NCBI GenBank assembly: GCA_033558025.1
Contig: JAUCEF010000007.1
Location: 9,114,001 to 9,178,000, forward strand
Direction of reading: 5' to 3'
Length of the DNA: 64,000 bases
Source of the DNA: Phytophthora sp. 'mugwort'
Lineage: Eukaryota; Oomycota; Peronosporomycetes; Peronosporales; Peronosporaceae
Numbering within the stretch: the first letter of the stretch is position 1; the number at the start of each line of letters is the position of its first letter. This document shows positions 33,621 to 43,305 of the stretch, one piece after another. The position numbers were made by a program, and so were the translations under genes. The notes under the pieces were generated by a model. That model did not search any database. It was not told the origin of the DNA and saw nothing but the letters and a program-made list of their open reading frames with translations.

Positions 33621-34377
33621 TATTTGCATGGCTTGGTGCGGTATGGCTTCGTGCCTTTTCGCAGGCGGATCTTGAGCGGTGGTGCAGCGGAGCTGCGTAG
33701 CGTAGTGCGTCAGAGGAAGACGTATGACTCCCGAGTCTTAGCTGTGGTTATCCTAACCCCAAGGTCTCCGCAGAGGCTTAGATCACTCTAGTTACACCAC
33801 TAGAGACTCAAAGAGGCAGCATTCCGAAAACCAGGGCAATACTCTCTTTAATGCTAAAACTGAACTGTTATTTGTTTGCTTATCTGCGGCAAAGCCGCCT
33901 GTGGTGTAAATGTATGACTCTAACTATCTACCATAGTTTAACCTAGTCAAATGCATTTAGAGTGGCCCTGTGGCCACGTACTGAAATCAAGTTAATACAA
34001 GTGGTAGCAAGTACCACTTACTGCAAGGTGACACGTAGCACGGCTACACTCGTGTTACCTTCGTGTAACCCCGTAACAGGTCGCACTCGTGCTGGAGGAT
34101 CTCTGCCGAGCGCGATGTGCTAAATGTCATACATGAACACAATACGTCGTAGTTCACCGGTAGTTGCTCGGGGAAACCGTTATTTAGCGCCCTTACGAGC
34201 ATCTCGTCGATAGCGTTCAAAAGCTCATTCTGGTCGTGTAACTTGGTCCGCTCGTCGTCGGTAAAGGGAATCGGGTCATCGTCGCCACCAACTTCACGCA
34301 CAGCAAGACGTTCAAGCTGATTTTCGATATTTATTCCAAACGTGATGAGTATGTCGCGCCAGAGAATCAACTCTGTC

Positions 34378-34647
34378 TCAGCGTATTCCAAAATCAAACA
34401 CTCGCATGGTTCGGCGATTTTTCACGGTACCCGCCGCGGTTCCAATTCGTATTTTGGCCCGAAAAGCTTCCGTGCTGACCAACTCGTTTTCCCCGACACC
34501 CTTACTGACCATTGGCTCCGGGAGTTGGTATATCACAACATCGGGATTCAATGCCATGAGCTTGGAGGCATGGAATCGGCTAATGTATGTCAATTCCGAC
34601 CCAGAATCCGCACAATACGGAATGTCCATCTTTCCATTGCGTGACAC
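34378..34647 (-). pseudogene. Chromovirus aspartic protease
   Basis: A frame of 89 residues contains 'YCADSGSELTYISRFHASKL', i.e. the D-S/T-G-S/A active-site motif of retroviral-type proteases, between gag and reverse transcriptase. Confidence 0.6.
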
Positions 34648-34699
34648 ATGCTTAACCGTACTGGGAATGCACTGCGTGATACGCTTGATACGCTTTGGA

Positions 34700-35700
34700 A
34701 CATTTTAACTCGCGCTGCTCGTTCCGCAGCCTTCTTCTGCGCATGTTCGTGCGGCAACAACTTCTTCTCGGTGTTTGTAGCCTTGGCACACTTGGAGCCA
34801 ATGGGCGCCACCGCATTTCAAGCAACCATCTACTGGCGCCGGCCGCTCCGATGTGCTATTGGTCATCGCATCCTTCCCTTTGGCTTCGGTATTTGTCGTC
34901 CAATTCAACGTGCGCCCAATTGGTTTGTCGTCCTTTCTTGTTCTTCTTGTTGGCATTGAGCTTAACGCTTTCAGCCGGAGGCTCGTCTCGACGCAACTTC
35001 TTGCGACGACGAAAACTCCTCTCGTTCTCCGAAGCCTTCTCGAGAATCACATCATGGAGTTCCACTTTATTGCGTTGAGCTTCACGCTTCTGAAAGCGAT
35101 TCGCCATCTCCACTTCCTATCGTACAGGCGCAGGCTCAACGCTAGCGATCAACAACTTGCACTTTTCTTTCATGCCACTGTCGCCGTCGAAACAGGTCAG
35201 TCCGTGTCCGAAATGATATCGTCATACAATTTGAAATACTGTAACACTCTCTCGTTCACGTCCGTTTCTTTCAAGTTCATCTTTAATTCATCACGAAACA
35301 ACACTCTAATGTTGGGCAACGACGCGTTCTTGATGGACGCGATGATCGTGTCGATCTCACGGAGCACGCGGTCTTCTGTGAGATCCTCCACCTTCATACG
35401 CCAACGAAACTTGCAGAGCGCGTTCAGCAGTCCATCGTCTATCGTACTCTTAACGGATTCGATCAGGCCAGCTTCGGCTTCGCCGGTCGTCTTGCATCGC
35501 GTACGAATTTTCTCTTCGTACTCACGCCTATCCTTGCGCCACTGCACCAGAAACTCACGCGATGCCTTTGTAAATCCGTGGTGCAGTGATCGGAGTGATT
35601 ACAGCGAGTGCCGCTGGTTTGTCTTCGTCGTCGGCGTCCGCACGGCGCTTCGCTTTTTCCACTCTGGTCTGCATGCTGCTTGGTGCTCGGGATTCGAACA
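34700..35700 (-). pseudogene. Chromovirus gag region
   Basis: Fragments in several frames, with a helical capsid-like stretch (35547-35197, 'LPNIRVLFRDELKMNLKETD') and then a zinc knuckle 'CLKCGGAHWLQVC' near 34800. The knuckle is C-x2-C-x3-H-x4-C, one residue short of the usual spacing. Position next to the 5' LTR supports gag. Confidence 0.6.
35681..35699 (-). other. tRNA 3'-end-like sequence just inside the 5' LTR
   Basis: Fourteen bases inside the 5' LTR the element's sense strand reads GTTCGAATCCCGAGCACCA, which looks like a tRNA T-loop plus a CCA end. A normal primer-binding site would be the complement (TGG...). No flanking sequence folds into a tRNA (the T-stem does not pair). Confidence 0.35.
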
Positions 35701-35713
35701 CTAATGTCGACTT

Positions 35714-35987
35714 TGTAGTGAATCCACTTGACGCTGCAAGACTGGGGAAGCTGGCTGAGCTTCCTAAGGTTTGCCGAAATGTATTGATTGCTTGGCGGCA
35801 AAATCCAATCTGCCGCCCTCTCTAGCGTGGCTGTTTGCTGGTGGCTTGAACAAGAAAACGTCTTGTCCCAACATCCGGAAGGATGTGGGTTCTGTGCAGG
35901 ACAATCCCGCTTCCCATGTCCACCATAGAACGATTGTACATGTACGCGTGTGGGACGAAAAGCTCTTCATGAGCAGAATGCACTACA
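35714..35987 (-). repeat. 5' LTR of chromovirus (right copy)
   Basis: 274 bp with TGTAGTG...CACTACA ends on the plus strand, about 95% identical by eye to the left LTR. It is followed directly by the CCCA target duplication and then by membrane-protein sequence that continues from 30273. Confidence 0.9.
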
Positions 35988-37190
35988 CCCAACCGAAACT
36001 TCTGGCACATGACGAGGAACAGCACAAAGAGCGAGTAAAACATCTCCAAGCGGAAAAGAAAGTGAATGCAGTGCACCCACGCCTATGAGTCCACCATCAC
36101 AGCTACCCCGATCTATTCCCAACGTGTTAGTGCTGTTTTGGCATTCAACCCGTTAGAATCGAGTACATGAAGCGAACATTCGACTAGCTGTCACCGCTAA
36201 AGAATCCACGTTTCCTCACTGTGATCAGATGCTTTACAGGTTCACTAAGTGGATCTCGAGGAATACTTCGTAACTCCAGGTAACTATCATCCGTGATCCC
36301 AACGAGCTCGTACATCTCAAAATTGATTTACGCTAGTACGGATACGTCGGTGACACTACGTAAAACTGGTCCACTTTATCCGCCTGCATGTCGCTAACTA
36401 ACGTGAGCAGCCCTACAGGAGCTGGACCTCGCTTTTTTAAGCTACGGACCTCGTACTCTTGAACGTTAAGAGACATGGTAATTAAGTGCAAGTCATTCGA
36501 GTCACTGCGTGAACGCACCAACTTGAACACTCTGCAGACGGGTCTTCAACATGAAGCTGCCGGAACGTGCAATCAACCAGCATCACCACGAGCTCCATAT
36601 CTGTCAGAACTGCGATGCTGTACTCAGTATCGTCGACAATTGCCTGGTATCCGTGACTTAAAAAATCATAATTGTAAATTTCGGGATTGAATAGCGGAAC
36701 TTCAGAGCAACTTTCAGTGGACGTCTGCGTGTCGGATCAAGGAATAACACGTAATCTCTTGGGGTGTATCACCATCGAAAATCTCTTGTACGAGCGGGCT
36801 GTCGCTGATAAGTCCATCGCCCAAATAGCCTTCAATAAGGTGCGACGGGAAGACTCGATTCCCGTCTCGGTTGGGTTATGACCTCCCGTTAGAACATGCA
36901 ACGCCCACCACGTAGCTGACATGGAGACGTAGGCGTACTGGATCGCCGCCGCAATTGCTGCCAGGCGACGGGCGACGTTGAACACGTGCCATTTCGCAAA
37001 TGTTCGCTTAGTTTTCCCTTGTTCCGAGACGTATGAGTCTCAGGAAGGATGGTTGTCTTCTTGTTTACCGTACTTGTGCCTGGACCTCGACGCCCCTGCT
37101 GCGTGATCGACTTGATCATATCCGTTTCTTTTGTATGGATGCTCTGGGTCTTGGTGTCGAGATGAAAACAGGTTGTGCTTCACTTCATCG
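35988..37190 (-). pseudogene. Multi-span membrane protein copy A, N-terminal half
   Basis: Minus-strand sequence aligns with copy B at 38700-39900: 'RRLAAIAAAIQYAYVSMSAT' and 'WWALHVLTGGHNPTET' near 36980-36870, further fragments to 36330, then '...FVLFLVMCQKFRLG' at the insertion edge. Several frameshifts and stops are present. Together with 29301-30273 it forms one gene copy interrupted by the chromovirus. Confidence 0.7.
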
Positions 37191-37740
37191 CGGTAAAAAA
37201 CCTAATCCGGGCTGACCCGACTGAGCTCTGTCTTCAGCTCAAAACGCAACGCTCGCATGGATGGGACTTTGCTAACTATAAAGCGATACAAAGTCTGTGT
37301 GCTCGGTTCGTCGTACAGGCCCAGACTAGCTGTCGATAGGTCAAGTTTATTGCTGCTACATCGTTTCAATTTGCAAACTGCTCGTCGCTTACGCCAAGCC
37401 TACTGCTATCCCTTGGTCCGCATTTGGGGGCTGAGACGATGCAGTATAATGATTGAAACCTCTTCGATTCGACAATGATCTCCAATTTACAGCGTCAAAA
37501 GAACACAGGAAAGTCTGATCGACGTTAACCTGGTCTAAAACCTATCTCTCCAACGGTTGCTATACTTCATCATTCATTTCCATCACTACAGTAGAATGAC
37601 ATTCTCGCAAAAGTCTCCGTTACATCGCTGGAAATTCACGATTTTCAAACAATCCTGAGGTCATTAACGTAAAATGCCGTCGGTTATGAGGGATCATTGC
37701 TATCCCAGTTACTTCAATACACTGTTATCAATTTAATCCT
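37191..37740. other. Spacer between membrane-protein copies A and B
   Basis: About 550 bp with no recognisable protein. It should include the former promoter of copy A and the 3' flank of copy B. Nothing structured is visible. Confidence 0.4.
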
Positions 37741-40010
37741 AGAGTTTAGAGCAGCACTGTGACGCTAAGGCGCCACAGGTCCGACCAGAGAAGTGTATTT
37801 GGGTAAACCAGCCGAGACGTATCCTTCACGGTGTTCCGTCGACTTCATACGCAAATACGTTCGTGAAGTGAGCGTGAACAATCTTCATCGTCGCAATCAC
37901 TAGTAGATTCTTGATACTGAATACTTGCCATTGACGATCACGTAGCCCGAGCAGTCGACATCATCAGCCGAGGCAAACTTCATTCCTTTAAAGTAAACGT
38001 AGTTGTGTAGTCAAAAGAGATAAGGCCGAACCGAGCCTCGAGCTCAGCACCCGTCGAGACCTCAAAGTTGGTGACGATACCCTTAAGTGTCACCACGGCC
38101 TTCTCGTTCCCAGAAGTGTCTGTGCTTTGACTAGATCGCTGCCGAGCTTGTTCCGGGTTGTAATAGCGATAGATCCTGCGTAAAATCGCAAATAACGAGA
38201 CACCCACGAGCAAATAGATGATGGGGAAGAATGACGCCCCGATAAATGTTGGGTCCTTTAGAGGAAACTGGAACGAGGACCACAGCCGCTGGGGGACATC
38301 GTAGCAATTGTTGGCGTCACCTTCGCAATTCCGAGATCGTACTGAGCAGCCGAATACGTCGTAAATTCTTTCACTACAGCAGGAGATGTGCGCAGTAAGA
38401 CAAGTCGATATTTGTGAACGAACTCAACGAGGAAGATTGCGACTGCAGGGTCGATCTGTTCGCGGAAAATGGCACTGATAAAACCCACCAAAGCGAGGAA
38501 GATGACCATAATGTCGGCGTGAACGAGCTCCTTGTGCACCAGCATACTTGACGAGCCTGTAAGCATCGTCGCCCTCGATATTGCAAACGCGTTGACGGTC
38601 CAGAATGAATTGAGAAACGACGAGAGAATGACTAAAAAGCCCAGCAGGACAAGGCTTGTCGTCGATAAAGACGCAAAGGGGTCACCAATCCAGACTTTGC
38701 CCGCCCGAATCTTCTGGTACGTCACCAGGAACAGCACGAACAAGGAATACACGGTCTGCATACCAAAGTAGGAGTGAGTGCAGTGCACCCAAGCCCAGGA
38801 ATCCACCGTGATAGCGGTCCCGATCCCACTCCCACCGGGTCAGAGCTGTCTTCGCAATTTGTTTTAACCCGTCGAGCAACGAGTACATCATACTTAGTAC
38901 GGACATTTGCCTGACTGTCCCCATTAAAGAAGCCGCGTTTCCTCGCCGTGATTAGATGCTTTACAGGCTCGAATACCGGATCTCGTGGAATACTACGCAG
39001 CTCCAGGCAACTGTCATTAGTCACCCCTACGTACTCGTAGACCTCAAAACTGGACAACCGCTGATACGGATACGTCATTGCTACCAGATAGAATTGCTGC
39101 ACACTCGTGGCTTGCATATAGTCAACTAAAGTGAGCATGCCCACAAAAAAGAGCAGCTCCTTCTTTCTTCAGGTCGCGTAACTCGTACTCCTGGACGTTG
39201 AGGGGCATGGTGACGAGGTGCTTGTGGCTGTGATCTTCACGTGACCGCACGAAGTTGTAAACGCGGATCGAGGACGGGTCCCCCGTCTTATCTGCCGAAA
39301 CGAACAGTCTGCGACTACGAGCACTAGCTCCAAAGTGTCAAGATAAGCGACGGTGTACTTGGCATCAGCAACGGGGTTCCCTGGTATCCATTGCTGAGGA
39401 ACTCGTAATTGTAGATGTTCCAGTTGAAAAGGGGCATCCCAGAGCAGCCGCTGGTCGACGTATTCGTCTCGGACTCGAGGAATACCATGTAGTCGCGCGG
39501 TGTTGTGTCACCTCCCAGCACATTGTGAACCAAAGGACTGTCGCGAACGCTAAGCATTCACCTAAATAACCTTCGATGAGGGACGAAGGAAAAACTCGTA
39601 GCGTCTCGGTGGGGTTCTCTGCCTCTTCCAGAAGTTGCAACGTCCACCACGTTGCTGACATGGAGACGTAGACGTATTGGATTGCAGCAGCAATGGCTTC
39701 AAGTCGTCGTAGGATGTTAAACGCTTACCATGACAGGAACGTCTTCTTTGCCCTGAAGCGGACGGCGATGAACTCGCTGTCGTGGCGAAGTGGCGCAGTG
39801 CGATCCGTCGAGTTAAAGCGCGGCCCCTTCCCTCTTGGTAATTCCTGCGTCTTCATCGTCCGTTCTTGAAGACTGTTTTGATACGGCGAGTTTAGAAGTG
39901 AACGACGTTCGCTCACGTCGTCCTCGGCATGAGACGCGGGTCCAACTTCCTGGTTAACGTTGAGACGGCAAAGAACTGCCGCTTTCGTCGCACGGGGTAT
40001 ATCTCTTTCG
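37741..40010 (-). pseudogene. Multi-span membrane protein copy B, nearly full length but frameshifted
   Basis: The minus strand reads, in pieces, an N-terminal soluble part ('FRAKKTFLSW' then a TAA where copy A has a codon), a first span ('AIQYVYVSMSATWWTLQLL'), a loop with 'DYMVFLESETNTSTSGCSGM', several hydrophobic spans ('VYSLFVLFLVTYQKI', 'LVLLGFLVILSSFLNSFW', 'IMVIFLALVGFISAIF'), then 'GIVTNFEVSTGAEL' and a soluble C-terminus ending 'SDLWRLSVTVLL'. At least four frame changes and one in-frame stop separate these pieces. It seems a dead or badly eroded gene unless many introns are involved. I do not recognise the family; the topology suggests a large polytopic protein. Confidence 0.65.
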
Positions 40011-40381
40011 GCTCTGGTTTACGGTGAGGTCACAGAGAACTGCTCCCGTCTCTTTCGCCGCACGGGGTCTGACCACTCGCACCGAAGTCTATTGATGTTT
40101 CCTACTCTCCGCTCGCTCTGACAAACCGAAACGAACGGCCAGTCACGACTTCTGCCGCTTCATCGCGTGTGAGATATCGCAAAATGCATACGACATTTAA
40201 CGCTATGCGTAGTATAAACACCCTACTACAATTAACACTAACGGTCGACTTGGGCCTCGTATCTCATCAGAAAGCAACTTCAAGGAGATAGACGAGTTTG
40301 GTGGTCGACTTCAGCTCTACACCAAAGGTCCACGTTATTAGGTATGCCACACATTATCCATACCCTGCCGCATTGTTGAAA

Positions 40382-43051
40382 ATGACGTCGCGCGTCAGTC
40401 TCCGGGACGCGATGCGGCGCTCTGGGTCATCGTCCTCCTCTGCTGCTGGCCAAGGCTCCGCGATGACTCGCACCCTGCGACTAGCGCGTCAGTCTGGCAG
40501 CCTGAACCTGTCATCGCGCGACTTCTGCGCGTTCCCCGAGGAGGTTTTCCGCCTTTACGACGAGCTGGACGAGGACGAACGCTCGTGGGAGTGCGCAGTG
40601 CTCAAGAAGCTAGACCTAAGGTGAAAAAGTAGACGCCCTATTCTTCTTTTCTACACTAGTTCTTTGCTAACGTCATTTTTTTTACAGCTACAATGAGATC
40701 GCAGAGCTGCCGAGCCAAGTAGAGACGCTAAAGTACCTCGTAAGCTTCAAGATGCGCCATAACCAGCTACGCCAACTACCACTGGCGCTGTGGAGCCTGG
40801 AGACGCTCGCAAGCCTCGATCTCAGCAAGTAGGTCACTCTCACCAATTAAATTTTTACCAATACGAACTGAACTAATGATTTTTATATGTTGCTTGGTAG
40901 CAACGAGCTAGAAGGCGGTTTGCCGGAGCAATTGGGCAAGTTGGACAAGCTGCGGGAGTTGGGGCTAGAAGGCAACAAGTTGAAACAGCTGCCGGAGTCG
41001 ATTGGGGGACTCGTTCACTTGGAAGTGCTTCGGGTGGAGAATAATCAGTTGAGGATGTTACCGTCGACGATCGGAAGACTGAGCAAACTGAAGACATTAT
41101 CGGCCCACTCGAATCAGCTTGTGGAGCTGCCGGCGTCGTTTGGATCGCTTTCGGACCTAGTGACGCTGGATTTGAAGAAGAATTGTCTGGTTAATACGGG
41201 TGACGCTTTTCTCGGGTTGACCTCGGTCAAGTACATTGATCTGCGTCAGAACAAGCTGGAAGTGTTCCCCATGCTGCCAGAGAACAACACGTGCTTGGAT
41301 CAACTCTTTCTCGGATTTAACTTGTTGCGGGAGATTCCTGAGAACGTCGTGCTGAATGTGAAGGAGTCACTCACAGTATTGGACGTACGAGACAATAAAC
41401 TGCAACGTTTGTCGGACAGGATTCCACAGTTGTACCAGTTGAAGACGCTTGATGTCACGAATAACGATCTGCACGATTTACCACCGGGATTGGGATACCT
41501 CAAGTACCTGGACCACTTGCTTGTTGAGGGAAACCCGCTACGAGCGATTCGACGATCCATTATTTCTGCCGGTACGGAGCCGCTGAAGAAATACTTGCGT
41601 ACTCGTGGCGGACCACCAAAAGGAGTCGATGCCATGGAGGAGGAGGTAGACGAGTTCACCATCCGACAGAGAAAAATGGAGCAAGATGAACCGATGGCCG
41701 AAGAACCGCCTCTAGAGGACGACTATCTTTTCCGTGACGCTGCTGCATCGGGCAAGCTGCAGCTCGTTGATATGAAACTTCACCAGCTACCAGACCAGCT
41801 TCTCACAGCAGGGAAGTATCGATTTGGAGAAACATTACTTGAGCTCAATTTGTCCAAGAACTGGCTGGTTGAACTACCTGCGGCGATTGGTGACCTGACA
41901 TCGCTGCATACGCTCCATGCCGAGCAGTGCGGATTAAAGTCAATCCATGATTCGATCGCGATGATCCCGTGTCTGGAGCATTTGCGTCTCAGCAAGAACT
42001 CGCTAACAACTGATGCTGTTAATGCAATGCTAGCATCGGGTAGTCGTGCTAAGATCTGCCACTCTCTGAAAGAACTGGATTTCCGCAACAACATGTTGAC
42101 TGACATTCCCCAGCATCTGCAGCATTTGAAGACGATGGACACCCTTTTGCTCTCGTTTAACCGTATCCGTGTGCTGGATGGGTTCCCATGGTCCTCGATG
42201 CGCCTGCTCTCTGTGGTTAGCATTGCAGACAACCGCGTAAGTCTGAACTCTAAATACGCCATTTTTGCAGTGTTTTCTTGCTAACTGGAATTTTGATTTA
42301 ATGCAGCTCGAGTCATGCGGGACCGTCTACCAAGTGCCAAAGCTGACGTCACTGTCTTTAGAGAACAACGAACTACGACAGGTATCGATTTTAGTATCTA
42401 CTTTCTTGCATGGATCCGTATGACTCACGTTCTGTATCTTTATGACAGATTCCAGCAGAGCTCGCGCTCTGCGAAAATCTCGGCGCCCTCTACCTGGCTG
42501 GTAATCCCCAGCGAGCTATCCGTGCTCACATCCTGAACAATGGCACTGAGGCTGTACTGAAGTATCTTCGCAATAGGCTTCCTCCCGATGCATTGCCACC
42601 CACAATTGAAAAGGGACAACAGACACAAACCAAGGATACAGATACGTCCACCTGTGCGCCGCTGTCAAACCAAAACAATGGAGGGTCCCTGCACCCACGA
42701 GGAGCGCCAAATACTCCGAACTCCCTGGATTCGAAGCGTCTTCGTGTAGATGCATCACATTCCCCATTCAAGACGCCAGAATTGACTTCAGCCAACCCGA
42801 GCTCCGAGTCCTCAGCTTCGCCCTTCGCCAAGCAGCCACCATCTGCACCAGCGCCAGTTGCAGCCCCAGCCCCAGCAGCACCAGCAGAGGACGATGTGCT
42901 CGTTCAGTTGAACGCTAAAATCCTGAAACTCGAGCAGCAGTTGGACGACTTCGCTATCTCTGCTGCGAAGCGCTTCGCATTGAAGAAGGACTTGGCTATG
43001 ACGCGATCACAGAAGATTCGCCATTTGCGCGAGATCGGACAGAAGCTCTAA
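40382..43051 (+). CDS. LRRC40-like leucine-rich-repeat protein, copy 1
   Basis: Five exons: 40382-40620, 40688-40828, 40901-42236, 42307-42381 and 42449-43051; 797 residues. After 'RLARQSGSLNLSSRDFCAFP' (the LRRC40 entry motif: x-A-R-x-S-G-x-L-N-L-S-x-R-x-L) come about twenty leucine-rich repeats of 23-residue type, e.g. 'LKKLDLSYNEIAELPSQ'. Two copies of 'L.GNPLRAIRR...G.E.LKKYLRTR' close the blocks, again as in LRRC40. The C-terminus is Pro/Ala-rich, then a coiled-coil-like tail 'KRFALKKDLAMTRSQKIRHL' that human LRRC40 lacks as far as I recall. No signal peptide or kinase domain, so it is probably a cytosolic scaffold. The ATG follows no better upstream start (only TTG at 40298). Confidence 0.87.
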
Positions 43052-43305
43052 CCAATTCAATGTCATTTTTGTGTAGTGCAGTGAGTACCATGCTTACGAA
43101 TGAACAATACTTATGAATCTTGACGAACTCTTGATAAACGACTTGGGTGAGACGCTCCACTGGGTCTCAATACACAGGCAACATTGGCCCAGTGGCACAA
43201 GTACAAAAAGCTTGTGGCACCAACATCTGAAATACTCACACCTGTAGCTCTATCATCTATGATTATACTCAATTTCTCGAAGACAGTCGGGACTAAAATT
43301 TGGAA

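Larger units (their letters stand above)
30269..35991 (-). mobile_element. Ty3/gypsy chromovirus LTR retrotransposon, degenerate
   Basis: Two 274-bp LTRs (30274-30547 and 35714-35987) bracket a 5.2-kb interior read on the minus strand in the order gag, protease, reverse transcriptase, RNase H, integrase, chromodomain. The integrase-before-LTR order and the terminal chromodomain place it in the chromoviruses. Target duplications CCCA (or ACCCA) flank it at 30270-30273 and 35988-35991. Interior frames are broken by many stops and shifts, so the copy is dead although the LTRs are still similar. It sits inside a multi-span membrane protein gene copy. Confidence 0.9.

Noticed and set aside
34853..35704. 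283-codon plus-strand frame in the chromovirus gag region
   Set aside because: Antisense to gag with zinc knuckle; Ser/Leu/Arg-rich complement only.
35660..35733. Possible tRNA gene at the LTR edge
   Set aside because: Only a T-loop-like and CCA-like end is present; the T-stem does not pair and no anticodon arm fits.
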